Of a DNA stretch of 64,000 nt, positions 41,568-49,930 are shown in pieces. Below the pieces are notes generated by a model. The model searched no databases. It saw nothing but the letters and a program-made list of their open reading frames with translations, and was not told where the DNA came from. The first letter of the stretch is position 1. Every line of letters starts with the position of its first letter. A program made the translations under genes and the position numbers. Source of the stretch: a virus; IMG/VR virus record IMGVR_UViG_3300037258_000514, positions 1-64,000 of that record. One strand, written 5' to 3'.

Positions 41568-42974
41568 TCATCCATTTTCACTCCCTTGCTGCAGTTGATT
41601 TGCCAGTTCCATTGTCATCGCAGTAGAATCCAAACAAAACTGTCCTATCCTGTAGTTCTGTGAAATTAGTGCTGTAAATCCATCCTCTGAATCTCTTCCA
41701 GCAGCAGCGTAAATTCTAGCTAACCCCAAACGCTTTTCCTCAGGAGTTTGACTATACGTTATAACGTTATCCGCTGTACCTATTTTCGACCAATCTTCTG
41801 CAATATGTTTCTTTCCCACAAGATTAGCTTCGTCAGACTCTTTATTACCTTGACTAGCTGTTACAAGTGCTTTATCTCTACTAACAGCAATTCCTCTAAG
41901 TTCCTTGTAGAGTCTACCTGTATCAATACGAAGAATCGAAGAATCAATCCTCATTAAATCCGCATAGTCAACGATGATGATATCTGGATCAAAGGGAATC
42001 TCATGTCCGGCGCCACGCTTAAGAGAATCAAGATACAAGCATAACTGCTCAGTTGATAACATCCCGGGCGGATATTCCTTTATTAGAAATGGAGGAAAAC
42101 TATTTGCCATTGCTAGTAACTTACGACTAACTTCTTTTCTCTTTGCAATGACAGAGTCTCTAATAATATCACGAAAACTAAGTACAACTCCACCTTCCCC
42201 GTCTCTTTGAAAGTAGGGAGTACGTACTTCTTGCGCCTCGTCTTTTGTTAAACTAAACAAAGCTTGAATATAACGTTTTGCTGTCTTCTCTTCGCTTAAT
42301 TCAAGTGTTAGATGAAGTACTTTATGATGATGTTGTATCGCTGCTTTTCCCACGTCTGTTAGCCACCAAGACTTTCCCCTCTTAGCAGCCGCGATGATAA
42401 ACATTAGTGTCTTACGTTCAGGTCTGATCCCCTTTCTATCAAATACTTCTATTCCTGATGAGAAAAATTCATGTTCTTCATTCTTATCCAGAAATCTAAA
42501 TGCTTGTCCAGGATCGAATAACTGTATCCCTTTAGATCCTTCTGTTTGTATTGATACTTGTTTGTAGAGAGCTTCTTTTGCTTGTTCGAGCTCGCCTTGA
42601 TCAACTAAATCTGTTGCTGTTTCAAGTGTTTTCTGTAGCTGCTGAATAGCGATGAAGTGATCGAGTTGTTCAATAATAAACTGCGGTTGGATTAATATGG
42701 ATTGCTTACGAAGTAAATCTATCTCTTGTTTTAAAACACGTCCTTCATCTCCGCGACGAAGTTCGCTCTCGAGTAAATACTCCAACTGCATACCGGGGGC
42801 GATGGAATACTTTTCGATATATGCAAGCGATGTCTTTGCTATATCTTGTGTTTGTTTGTTTGTAAAAAGAGAATTATCGCGTATTCTTAATGCAACCGTA
42901 GCTGCGTGTTCTGCACTAAATGCCAAAAGGCAGAGTACTGCTTCTTCGAGAGCAGCATTAGATATTTTGGTCAT
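41568..42974 (-). CDS. dnaB: Replicative DNA helicase, DnaB-like
   Basis: The 468-residue protein has an N-terminal helical domain (about 1-130) and a RecA-like domain. The Walker A segment is Ala-Ala-Ala-Lys-Arg-Gly-Lys-Ser (195-202), with Ala replacing the first Gly. Leu-Thr-Leu-Glu-Leu-Ser gives the catalytic Glu near 222-227. The Walker B strand is Ile-Ile-Ile-Val-Asp-Tyr-Ala-Asp near 335, and a sensor segment Thr-Ala-Ser-Gln follows. It would unwind DNA ahead of the phage polymerase. It is the last gene of the leftward operon. Confidence 0.85.
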   Translation of the reverse strand: MTKISNAALEEAVLCLLAFSAEHAATVALRIRDNSLFTNKQTQDIAKTSLAYIEKYSIAPGMQLEYLLESELRRGDEGRVLKQEIDLLRKQSILIQPQFIIEQLDHFIAIQQLQKTLETATDLVDQGELEQAKEALYKQVSIQTEGSKGIQLFDPGQAFRFLDKNEEHEFFSSGIEVFDRKGIRPERKTLMFIIAAAKRGKSWWLTDVGKAAIQHHHKVLHLTLELSEEKTAKRYIQALFSLTKDEAQEVRTPYFQRDGEGGVVLSFRDIIRDSVIAKRKEVSRKLLAMANSFPPFLIKEYPPGMLSTEQLCLYLDSLKRGAGHEIPFDPDIIIVDYADLMRIDSSILRIDTGRLYKELRGIAVSRDKALVTASQGNKESDEANLVGKKHIAEDWSKIGTADNVITYSQTPEEKRLGLARIYAAAGRDSEDGFTALISQNYRIGQFCLDSTAMTMELANQLQQGSENG

Positions 42975-42977
42975 TTA

Positions 42978-43175
42978 CTATCGAGCGGCGAGAATTGCTT
43001 TCTTAACTTCGCTTACAGGAACTGCTCCTGTTGCATTCTTCTGTTCAAGCATTAACTTAAAAAAGACTGAGAAGTTTTGATTTAATTCCGCGATCTGGGC
43101 TGTCGTCTCAACACGAAGTGCAGCTTCCATACTGTTTAGTGATTTAAACTGATTTCTAATTTCGTTAGATGTCAT
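42978..43175 (-). CDS. Small helical protein, unknown
   Basis: A 65-residue product, helical and Ala/Glu-rich, with Gln-Asn-Phe-Ser-Val-Phe-Phe-Lys in the middle. It starts on the stop of the preceding nuclease-QueD gene (ATGA overlap) and ends with TAG immediately followed by TAA, three bases before the helicase ATG. It may be a helicase partner or loader fragment, judged by position only. Confidence 0.55.
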   Translation of the reverse strand: MTSNEIRNQFKSLNSMEAALRVETTAQIAELNQNFSVFFKLMLEQKNATGAVPVSEVKKAILAAR

Positions 43176-44326
43176 TCTAGCTCCTTTGGTAAAACTAATA
43201 GCCCACTGTTTGTATAAACTAAGGAATACATTGTAGTTGATGTTAGTTCAAATGTTGCAGAGCACTTTCTTGTTTCCTCAACACAACATTTTACTAAGTG
43301 CACTCCTGTTCCTGTAAGTTGTTTTGGACCGACATGCTCAACAAGAAATTTAGCGATATTTTCAGCTGTAGGATTAAATGGAGTAATTACAACAGTTTTA
43401 TCAAGAGCCTTAAATGTTTTACTCCAAGGATCTTTCTTCCATATTAAAAATCTATGATCCCAGTTTGTTTCTAGCCATTGGCATAGAAGTGTGTTAATTA
43501 CTCCAAAATCAATTACTCTTCCTATTGAATCTAGAGAAGAAGCAACGCATGTAAAGTGTATTCTATAATTATGTCCATGAGCGTGGGAGCAAGCCCCTTC
43601 GTGTCCATATACTCTATGACCTGAAGAGAAATCGTGATAACGAGTAGCTGTAATTAAACTGTTATGAATTTTCTTAGCTATCCATAAGGGAATATCATGC
43701 TCCCAAAGTATTTCGACTTCCCATCCCTTTGCTTTGATAAAGCTAAGTCTTTGTTTTTCGTATGAAATACTTTTCTCTAAAACTTGTTTATCTACAATTT
43801 TATCAAATCCACATATCGAGCAGTTATGCCAAAAACATCCATTAACTTCGAGAATTTTCTTCTCATTTAGTGAGGCAAAATCTACTTGGTATCTTCCGAT
43901 ATGATATTGCCTTTTCCATCCCTGAAGATATTTCGCAACTAAATCTTCTACTTTTGATGTTTTTCTTCTGCCAACTTCAGGAGAATGAAAAATCCAATGT
44001 GCACCATTTTTTAGTGCTGTTGAAATCTTCTTAGCTATTTCAGGATCTTTAGCTATATTCTTCTCGCCATGCTGATATCCTACTTTAGGCATAGAAGTTC
44101 CGTAAATACCTAAGTATGTTTTTCCTTTTGTTCCGTGTCCTTGTTTATAAACAGGTCCGGATTTTACTTCGTGCGACAATCTTATAATTTTTGTTCCGCA
44201 TCCACAGGAACATTCTACTTCTATGGGTGTTAAGCATAAATTGCATATAAACGATTTAATATCGTTAGCTAGAAAACGGTCCTCGCAGTATTTGCAACTA
44301 CGCTCTTTCGGTGTAGTTAAACGCAT
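43172..44326 (-). CDS. queD: Vsr-like nuclease fused to QueD (6-carboxytetrahydropterin synthase)
   Basis: The 384-residue protein has two parts. Residues 1-225 carry CxxC pairs (11/14, 28/31), a middle DNA-binding region, and a Vsr/EDxHD-type nuclease: Val-Asp-Phe (148-150), Asn-Gly-Cys-Phe-Trp-His-Asn-Cys (162-169) and Trp-Glu-His-Asp (208-211). Residues 227-384 are QueD: Ser-Ser-Gly-His237-Arg, Cys246 with His250-Gly-His252, Trp-Asp-His-Arg near 294 and Val-Glu-Glu-Thr near 355. QueD makes the precursor for 7-deazaguanine. The link between domains is direct. A homing nuclease that entered the queD start in frame is the simplest explanation. Confidence 0.8.
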   Translation of the reverse strand: MRLTTPKERSCKYCEDRFLANDIKSFICNLCLTPIEVECSCGCGTKIIRLSHEVKSGPVYKQGHGTKGKTYLGIYGTSMPKVGYQHGEKNIAKDPEIAKKISTALKNGAHWIFHSPEVGRRKTSKVEDLVAKYLQGWKRQYHIGRYQVDFASLNEKKILEVNGCFWHNCSICGFDKIVDKQVLEKSISYEKQRLSFIKAKGWEVEILWEHDIPLWIAKKIHNSLITATRYHDFSSGHRVYGHEGACSHAHGHNYRIHFTCVASSLDSIGRVIDFGVINTLLCQWLETNWDHRFLIWKKDPWSKTFKALDKTVVITPFNPTAENIAKFLVEHVGPKQLTGTGVHLVKCCVEETRKCSATFELTSTTMYSLVYTNSGLLVLPKELE

Positions 44327-44336
44327 AAATCGTTTC

Positions 44337-44588
44337 TCACTTCTTGTCCCTCACTAACTGCGCTTTCTTTTTTGCTCTGTTGATTCTTCTATGTCTTGCT
44401 GAATGACAGGCTCTGCATCTCGGTTGTACTTTCCACCACCATCTATAGCCGCTATAATGATCGTACTCACAAGGACCCCCACCACAATCCACGCAAGGCA
44501 GATAAAAGGGTGGATCAATAGTACCTTTGCGTATAGCGCGGTAAATGCGACAGTGACAGCGATGAGCCACTTTGTTCTTCGTTGCCAT
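44337..44588 (-). CDS. Small HNH-type zinc protein
   Basis: The 83-residue product has Cys-Val-Asp-Cys-Gly, Glu-Tyr-Asp-His-Tyr-Ser-Gly-Tyr and Arg-Cys-Arg-Ala-Cys-His, the order C-x2-C, DH, C-x2-CH of small HNH endonucleases, and a very basic C-terminus. In phages such small HNH proteins serve as nicking or packaging nucleases or as mobile elements. The overlapping frame 44354-44593 has no such motif and is discarded. It starts two bases after the stop of the small gene upstream. Confidence 0.65.
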   Translation of the reverse strand: MATKNKVAHRCHCRIYRAIRKGTIDPPFYLPCVDCGGGPCEYDHYSGYRWWWKVQPRCRACHSARHRRINRAKKKAQLVRDKK

Positions 44589-44589
44589 T

Positions 44590-44745
44590 TCATTTAGATT
44601 TTGCCTGGTCGTCTGCTATTTTTGTCGCTGCCGCAATTCGGGCAAGTTCAGCAAACATAGAACTACCTTTAATTGTTTGTGAAATTCTTCTTCTTCGAGC
44701 TTTAGATTTACCTCTATTGGCATTATACTTCTTATTAATCGCCAT
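44590..44745 (-). CDS. Very small basic protein (51 aa)
   Basis: ATG at 44745 lies within the last codons of the SbcC-like gene, and the TGA at 44590 is adjacent to the next start, so the frame fills the gap exactly. The first half is Arg/Lys-rich, the second an Ala-rich helix. A small DNA-binding protein is possible. Coupled translation supports a true gene. Confidence 0.5.
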   Translation of the reverse strand: MAINKKYNANRGKSKARRRRISQTIKGSSMFAELARIAAATKIADDQAKSK

Positions 44746-46828
44746 CATGCTCACTTACCTTATAAATTTTACTTCCTGTTGTTTCTTTTACTACAGTCCA
44801 TATTTCCTTAAAACCACTGAACGCTAATGCTCTGTGATCTACGATCCAGATTTGTTTATCATTTGCTTCTGCTCGATACTGAAGTGATTGTAATAAATCT
44901 TCAATACCTTCTGATGATAACCATGATGATGGTTCATCCCACACTTCAAATGTAAATCTAACTCCTGCTGCTCTATGTATTAAACTAGCTAATCCCATAG
45001 CAATAGCAAGGCGAAGGCGCTGTGTTTCTCCCCCTGACCATACATCCCAAGTACCTTGTGCCGTAGGAGAACTAATATGTATTTGTACACCTAACTTGAT
45101 CGTAGCTGATTTTGTTTCGGTTTCAGTGGCGAGTGCCACACTCCAGCCTGTCAACCCTAGCGCACTTATTGCAGACTGAATTTCGAGTTGTAACACAGCA
45201 AGTACCTGCTGAACGAAATAAAGCCGAATGCGTTTAAAACCATGCTTCCAATATTCGGCGGCGATAACTTGTGATTCTATTAATTTATACTCAGTTTCTT
45301 GAGCTACCAGCAGTGTGAGTAAACGTGATCTTTCTTCTTTAACTCTTTCAAGTTTTTTTATGAAAGGATTTTCTTCGATACTAACTGCTGCCATCTGTAT
45401 GGCGTAAGGATCTTTCTTATTCTTAACATCTACAATTTGCTTTGTAAATGGATTGTTTTCGTTTTCGAGCACTGCAAGTTGTTTTATGTAAGGATCGTTA
45501 TCGTGTGCGCGAACGAGCGCCGAAGCGTCTTTCTCAATCTGTCGAATCTGATCTTTTAGGCTTTTTACCTCCTTCTCAAGTATTTGCTTCTTACCATTAT
45601 GTTGAGAATTTGTTACGATGCAACCCTGAATCTGTAAGTTAAAGTCTATAATTTCTTTAGATTTAACTTCTACAACAGCCTGCGCTTTATCACGAGTGTC
45701 TTCGAGAGTTTTCTTTATCTTGCCAACACACTCAAGTTCGTGCTTCTTCTTATCATGTTCGATCTTCTGAAAGCACGTAGGGCACGTTTCTTGTGTCCAG
45801 AGGGAGGCTGCCGTATCACAACTCGCTATATCGTATGTTGTCTTATATAAGATTGCTGTCTGTTCTTTATTTATCTTTTCAAATTCTTTTACAAGGAGTT
45901 GCATTTGTTGAATGTGTCCCTGTAAAGGATTACTTACAAAGTTCTCATACTCAAACTCTAACGGTGCAAGACGTGTTTCAAGATCTTCTATCTGCTGAAG
46001 TTTATCTTCAGCTTCTGTCATTTTGGATTGTTTCCACTCAGCGATACTTTCTGTAAGATGAATGATCTGCTCTTGTTGCTTTCCCAACCAGTTTATAGCT
46101 TGACTTTCAAGTAGGGTTACTTGACGTACTTTTTCATCAGCCCAATCACGTGATTGTTTATCTAGTGACGCAAGCCGCAAGTCTCTTTCAAGATTCCAAG
46201 TTTGTATATCAGCTGATAAGGTTTCTTCAGTAGCTAATGAGTTTAAACTGCCGTTAGTAAAAGCCCGTGCTGTTTTCTTTTGTTCCAAAACTTTTTCAAG
46301 ACTGGATTGCTTGCTACTTGCAGCTTCAGTTGCTTTCTGCCAGACGCTTAGTGAGAGTACTTCGTCAAGTAGAGCGCCACGTTCCGACGTATCTTTATCC
46401 GGAAATAATTCGACACCTTGTCCGAAGATAACAGAATTAAGAAAACGAAGTTTAGATAAGCAGAAAAGTTGATCTACTTCATTTTGTGTTACGATCACGT
46501 CGTTTATTTCGACCTTCATTGGAGGACCGTAACGTTTTACTTTGTATAGGGTTTCATCTATAAACACATGAAATTCTACTTCTGTAGTTTCCTGTCCCCA
46601 ACTTATTACAGAAGATGTTCGTGCACCTTTTATGCTAGTGCCTGTTACACACCAACAAACAGCATCCCAAAATGAACTTTTACCAGCTCCATTAGCTCCG
46701 AGTCGTAGATCTACCTTATTATTGCCTGATAGAAGTTTTAATCCATTTGTATCAGGAAACACAACTGTTTCACTAGAGAACGAACGAAAGTTCTTAATCG
46801 TTACGCGTTGTGGTTTAATAGTCTTCAT
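44735..46828 (-). CDS. sbcC: SbcC/Rad50-like recombination ATPase
   Basis: The 697-residue protein has Walker A Gly-Ala-Asn-Gly-Ala-Gly-Lys-Ser-Ser (44-52), a long coiled coil with a Cys-Pro-Thr-Cys zinc hook near residue 345, the signature Trp-Ser-Gly-Gly-Glu-Thr-Gln-Arg-Leu near 605, and Walker B Phe-Glu-Val-Trp-Asp-Glu-Pro. This is the SbcC/Rad50/T4 gp46 architecture at the short length typical for phages. With the SbcD-like product at 48000 it should form an end-processing nuclease. Three small genes separate them. A gap of 96 bases with a repeated core (46890-46901) precedes it, so it may have its own promoter. Confidence 0.9.
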   Translation of the reverse strand: MKTIKPQRVTIKNFRSFSSETVVFPDTNGLKLLSGNNKVDLRLGANGAGKSSFWDAVCWCVTGTSIKGARTSSVISWGQETTEVEFHVFIDETLYKVKRYGPPMKVEINDVIVTQNEVDQLFCLSKLRFLNSVIFGQGVELFPDKDTSERGALLDEVLSLSVWQKATEAASSKQSSLEKVLEQKKTARAFTNGSLNSLATEETLSADIQTWNLERDLRLASLDKQSRDWADEKVRQVTLLESQAINWLGKQQEQIIHLTESIAEWKQSKMTEAEDKLQQIEDLETRLAPLEFEYENFVSNPLQGHIQQMQLLVKEFEKINKEQTAILYKTTYDIASCDTAASLWTQETCPTCFQKIEHDKKKHELECVGKIKKTLEDTRDKAQAVVEVKSKEIIDFNLQIQGCIVTNSQHNGKKQILEKEVKSLKDQIRQIEKDASALVRAHDNDPYIKQLAVLENENNPFTKQIVDVKNKKDPYAIQMAAVSIEENPFIKKLERVKEERSRLLTLLVAQETEYKLIESQVIAAEYWKHGFKRIRLYFVQQVLAVLQLEIQSAISALGLTGWSVALATETETKSATIKLGVQIHISSPTAQGTWDVWSGGETQRLRLAIAMGLASLIHRAAGVRFTFEVWDEPSSWLSSEGIEDLLQSLQYRAEANDKQIWIVDHRALAFSGFKEIWTVVKETTGSKIYKVSEHDGD

Positions 46829-46889
46829 CTAATCTACATCATTTCGTCATCATAGCCTAAGAGACACGCCATAGCAAAACGATCAAGCA

Positions 46890-46901
46890 AACGCTAAGCA
46901 A
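46890..46901 (-). promoter_or_regulatory. 12-bp core of the repeated intergenic element, copy C
   Basis: On the - strand this reads TTGCTTAGCGTT, identical to the core of the 29-bp elements at 16032 and 63431. It lies in the gap before the SbcC gene, about 60 bases from its start. The flanks differ. Possible promoter or regulator site. Confidence 0.4.
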
Positions 46902-46924
46902 CCAATGGCAATTAGCAGAGTAAA

Positions 46925-47215
46925 TTAGTCTTCGAGGCGGACAGCGCGCTCGATATTTGTTTCGATTCTGGCTACAGGCACAGGGGGCGGTGGAGGAGGG
47001 GCAGCTTGAGGAATAGGACCATTGTAAATAAAGATTCTATCGCCGCTGCCATTATCCTGCCAGTTCAAAAATCCGTGTGTTGTTTCTATTCTGCCCATTG
47101 TATTATTCCAAACAACGGGCACACCTTTTTCTTGTAGAATGGGAATAAGAGCTTGATCTCCTGGAAGCGCCCTAAGGCGAGAATAACTAATCGTGACTTT
47201 AATTTCATTCCCCAT
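46925..47215 (-). CDS. Small protein with shared RxVRxED C-terminal tail (1)
   Basis: The 96-residue product has an N-terminal beta/alpha part, a Pro-rich linker (seven consecutive prolines near 71-77) and the ending Glu-Arg-Ala-Val-Arg-Leu-Glu-Asp. The two genes just upstream in the operon end almost the same way. It sits between SbcD and SbcC genes. The linker followed by a conserved tip looks like a docking tail, as in SSB-type proteins. Function of the globular part unknown. Confidence 0.6.
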   Translation of the reverse strand: MGNEIKVTISYSRLRALPGDQALIPILQEKGVPVVWNNTMGRIETTHGFLNWQDNGSGDRIFIYNGPIPQAAPPPPPPVPVARIETNIERAVRLED

Positions 47216-47216
47216 C

Positions 47217-47810
47217 TTAGTCTTCTAATCTAATCTCTCTATCTTCTTCTACTGTTACGTGAATCGCATTTTTTGCTTTTGCTGCATGTGCAAGGTGTTG
47301 CCTAGCTATAAGAAGTTCTGTTTCAAGTTCGCGCTTTTCCTTAAGTAATGCTGTATAAGAATTTGAAGTTCCTACATTCGAAGTAGAATTATCAACTGCA
47401 CCGCTATAATGCGAGGGGTAGGATGTATTTCCAGGAACAAGTCCTCCAGACGCTCCAATTTCTACGATTTCACTATCTGGAGGAATATATGCGTAATTAG
47501 AAAAGTTAGGACTAGCACTTGTACAGTTAACATTTGTGGTAAAAGATACTGCTGTTTCTTTGGCATTTTTAATTGCTGATGACAATTGCTTAATCTTTTC
47601 TGCTGTTAAGTTAACAGTACCTGTAAGATGTTTGTCAAACGATTCTAAGTCAGCGGCAGTAGCTTTTGATATGTAGGGCGAATTTGAATATGAAGGTCCG
47701 GGAGTAGATTGAGTATTCATACCTGTAAGTTCGCGCGGAACATGCTCTCCGCACTCTATACAAAGGCAAAGACTGCTTCCATCGTCGTAAAATTTATGAG
47801 CGCACTTCAT
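47217..47810 (-). CDS. Zinc-finger/coiled-coil protein with shared C-terminal tail (2)
   Basis: The 197-residue product begins with a probable zinc site (Cys3, His5, Cys15/Cys17/Cys20 region), has a Ser/Thr/Asn/Gly-rich middle, a coiled-coil Leu/Glu stretch near 155-180, and ends Asp-Arg-Glu-Ile-Arg-Leu-Glu-Asp. It starts on the stop of the previous gene. A role in the SbcCD-type complex is suggested only by position. Confidence 0.6.
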   Translation of the reverse strand: MKCAHKFYDDGSSLCLCIECGEHVPRELTGMNTQSTPGPSYSNSPYISKATAADLESFDKHLTGTVNLTAEKIKQLSSAIKNAKETAVSFTTNVNCTSASPNFSNYAYIPPDSEIVEIGASGGLVPGNTSYPSHYSGAVDNSTSNVGTSNSYTALLKEKRELETELLIARQHLAHAAKAKNAIHVTVEEDREIRLED

Positions 47811-47998
47811 TAGTCTTCAAATCTTACTTCACGTTCTGCCTGTATTTCAGTTGTACAATTAACTGTAGCACGTGCCTCATTTATTGACTCTACACAACCA
47901 ATAAGCATAAGATGCGTTTTTAGCATCGCTATGCGAAGTTCGTTCTCGATCTTGTTCTCTTCTAACTTATTGTGGAGGAAAATTTCTCTAACGTGCAT
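47810..47998 (-). CDS. Small helical protein with shared C-terminal tail (3)
   Basis: I chose ATG 47998, one base after the SbcD-like stop; the longer frame lies inside that gene. The 62-residue product is helical, with Asn-Lys-Leu-Glu-Glu-Asn-Lys, and ends Glu-Arg-Glu-Val-Arg-Phe-Glu-Asp. The DNA coding this tail differs in most third positions from the two sister genes, so the similarity is kept at protein level. Confidence 0.55.
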   Translation of the reverse strand: MHVREIFLHNKLEENKIENELRIAMLKTHLMLIGCVESINEARATVNCTTEIQAEREVRFED

Positions 47999-47999
47999 A

Positions 48000-48995
48000 T
48001 TATATACCTTCCAACAGTGCAACACCCATATCAATTACATCGCTGCTAAGTTTTTCATCTGCGCCGAATGTACGGACAACTTCCGCTGGTTTCATCAGTT
48101 CGAGTTGTTCTACTTTCTTGTTAGTATTAGCCTTTACTCCATCACCGATGAGTATACTTTCAGTAGAAGCTATATGAATCCCACGATCACTTCCCCACTT
48201 AGTTATCACTTTTTGTTCTTCAGGCCACTGCGTAAGTTGCTTACCTGTTAGATGATATCTTATTCTAACTTGGTCGCCTTTCTTATAAGGCATAGTCATG
48301 AGTTCTTGTGAAGATGCAATATCTAAGATTGCTCTTTTTGTTGTATCAAGCCATATATCTATAGGCATGGCAAAGCAATCATCTTTAATAAGTATTACTC
48401 TATTAGGCCACGATTCACTAAATTTTACCGGATGCGGCGTACCGATGTAAATTACGTTTCCAACAGTTTGTGGACGATGAATGTCTCCTGAGTAAATAAT
48501 AAAGTTATTTACTGATAATGGCAGAGTACAACCGGACAGCACTCTATCATTCTCTACAAGTGACCCGGAAACACACTGATGCATGAATAACGTCTTTACT
48601 CCTTTGAAATTTAGCTTTTCCCAATCTTTCTCAGGGTTAGAAGTAAACGGTAGGAAATACACGCCATCATGTAACTCCGGTTCTTGAATGTATTTAATGC
48701 CTAGTTTGTTAAGAAATTTCCAGTAATATAATCCTGTTGTTGGTGCATCGTGGTTTCCTGATATGATCTTTATATCTGCTTTTGTAAAAGATTGAAGATG
48801 ACTAAATACGTCTATCACTCCGTTAATAAGAGTTCGTGAGTGGTAATCCTTTCTGTCTACAAGATCACCTAAGCAATCAATCTCACTAACTTGATGCTTA
48901 ATAGCTAACTCTTCTAACGTCTTAAAAATATTCCATCTGTAAGCTTCCAGTGGATTGTCTGTTAGATGAGGATCTGTAAAGAGTAATCTGTTCAT
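48000..48995 (-). CDS. sbcD: SbcD/Mre11-like nuclease
   Basis: The 331-residue protein has the calcineurin-type metal sites: Asp8-x-His10, Gly43-Asp44-Leu-Val-Asp-Arg, Gly80-Asn-His-Asp83, Met-His-Gln near 138, and Gly-Asp-Ile-His near 172. This is the nuclease partner of SbcC/Rad50, here at the size of T4 gp47. Its start overlaps the preceding gene (ATGA). The pair likely processes DNA ends during recombination-dependent replication. Confidence 0.9.
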   Translation of the reverse strand: MNRLLFTDPHLTDNPLEAYRWNIFKTLEELAIKHQVSEIDCLGDLVDRKDYHSRTLINGVIDVFSHLQSFTKADIKIISGNHDAPTTGLYYWKFLNKLGIKYIQEPELHDGVYFLPFTSNPEKDWEKLNFKGVKTLFMHQCVSGSLVENDRVLSGCTLPLSVNNFIIYSGDIHRPQTVGNVIYIGTPHPVKFSESWPNRVILIKDDCFAMPIDIWLDTTKRAILDIASSQELMTMPYKKGDQVRIRYHLTGKQLTQWPEEQKVITKWGSDRGIHIASTESILIGDGVKANTNKKVEQLELMKPAEVVRTFGADEKLSSDVIDMGVALLEGI

Positions 48996-49201
48996 CTTTT
49001 TAGCTCAGGTACAAAATCTCTATGCGTTGGTTTAAGTCGAAACGACTTTCTAGTTATTTGCATTTTATCCCATGAATAATCAAATTCAGCTCCACAACAT
49101 AAACAGGTGATGTACGAGCGATTTTCTTGTTTTATTGTAAAAACACGACTCGTATGTTCATGTTTGCATCCGAACAAAAAATTAAGTAGATTAAAAAGCA
49201 T
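48992..49201 (-). CDS. Small Cys/His protein
   Basis: The 69-residue product has Cys12, His14-Glu-His16 and Cys-Leu-Cys-Cys near 33-36, a possible zinc site, and a basic tail. It overlaps both neighbours by a few bases. Small zinc proteins cluster here with the recombination genes. No family recognised. Confidence 0.5.
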   Translation of the reverse strand: MLFNLLNFLFGCKHEHTSRVFTIKQENRSYITCLCCGAEFDYSWDKMQITRKSFRLKPTHRDFVPELKR

Positions 49202-49376
49202 CTTCTACACACTTTGCATCCTCATACACCACTAAACAACGAGGACAGATTTTAGGTCGCTCTCTAGTCTTCATTGAAAATTCTAACCCACAATCCCAAC
49301 AGTGCCACATACGATAAGTTGTTAAAACTACTTCAAGAGTTTGTGAACCACAATTAGGCAGGATTTCGCGGATCAT
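49191..49376 (-). CDS. Small zinc-ribbon protein
   Basis: The 61-residue product has Cys-Trp-Asp-Cys-Gly-Leu-Glu-Phe and Cys-Pro-Arg-Cys about 18 residues later, a standard two-knuckle zinc ribbon. It overlaps the start of the next gene and the end of the nuclease gene (ATGA). Possibly a DNA- or protein-binding adaptor. Confidence 0.55.
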   Translation of the reverse strand: MIREILPNCGSQTLEVVLTTYRMWHCWDCGLEFSMKTRERPKICPRCLVVYEDAKCVEDAF

Positions 49377-49930
49377 TCTCTTGTCCTTAACAACTTACCC
49401 AAGTATGCCTTAGATGGAATTTCTTTAACAAATTCTTCCAGTCTAAACATATATACCTGTCCGTTGAATATCTTGTGGAAAGATAAAGTTTCAGGAACAT
49501 TTTCAAAAACTTCATCGAAACAATATTTCATACCATTTATAGGCATGAAAAGCAAATCGGGTTTATGATTTTGTTTCGCAATAAGCCACCACATCTTACC
49601 TAATCCTTCCGCTTCACTTTGTACTTTTAGTAACGCATCGTAGAGTAAACCTTTACGAAAAAGAAAGTTGTGTATTTCTAGATCTTTCCAAAATTTACAC
49701 TCAACAACAAACTGAGAACAGAAATCAAAAGCAAGAGGATCTTGTGCCATCAGATCCCCTGCTTGCCCTGCTGAAATTAGTTGTTTGTTATAGTTTGTAA
49801 ACTGTGCGCCTGATCCGACCGTACGACAGAGTAATTTTTTATGAACGCCTTCGGAGAGCCAGAGACTGATTTTCTCACTTACATCGTTTTCATAACCTCC
49901 ACCTTTAGCTTTTCCTCCTCCACTACGCAT
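49373..49930 (-). CDS. PD-(D/E)XK nuclease (Holliday junction resolvase-like)
   Basis: The 185-residue protein has a Gly/Lys-rich N-terminus, Glu14 in a helix, Gly-Asp-Leu (58-60) and Phe-Val-Val-Glu-Cys-Lys (74-79), the E-x-K strand of PD-(D/E)XK nucleases. The later half is less conserved. The context of RecA, SbcD and SbcC favours a recombination nuclease. A packaging or restriction-like role cannot be excluded. Confidence 0.65.
   Translation of the reverse strand: MRSGGGKAKGGGYENDVSEKISLWLSEGVHKKLLCRTVGSGAQFTNYNKQLISAGQAGDLMAQDPLAFDFCSQFVVECKFWKDLEIHNFLFRKGLLYDALLKVQSEAEGLGKMWWLIAKQNHKPDLLFMPINGMKYCFDEVFENVPETLSFHKIFNGQVYMFRLEEFVKEIPSKAYLGKLLRTRE

Noticed and set aside
44354-44593. Alternative open frame over the HNH gene
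   Set aside because: It has no motif and a hydrophobic, irregular composition; the overlapping frame 44337-44588 has complete zinc and HNH motifs.
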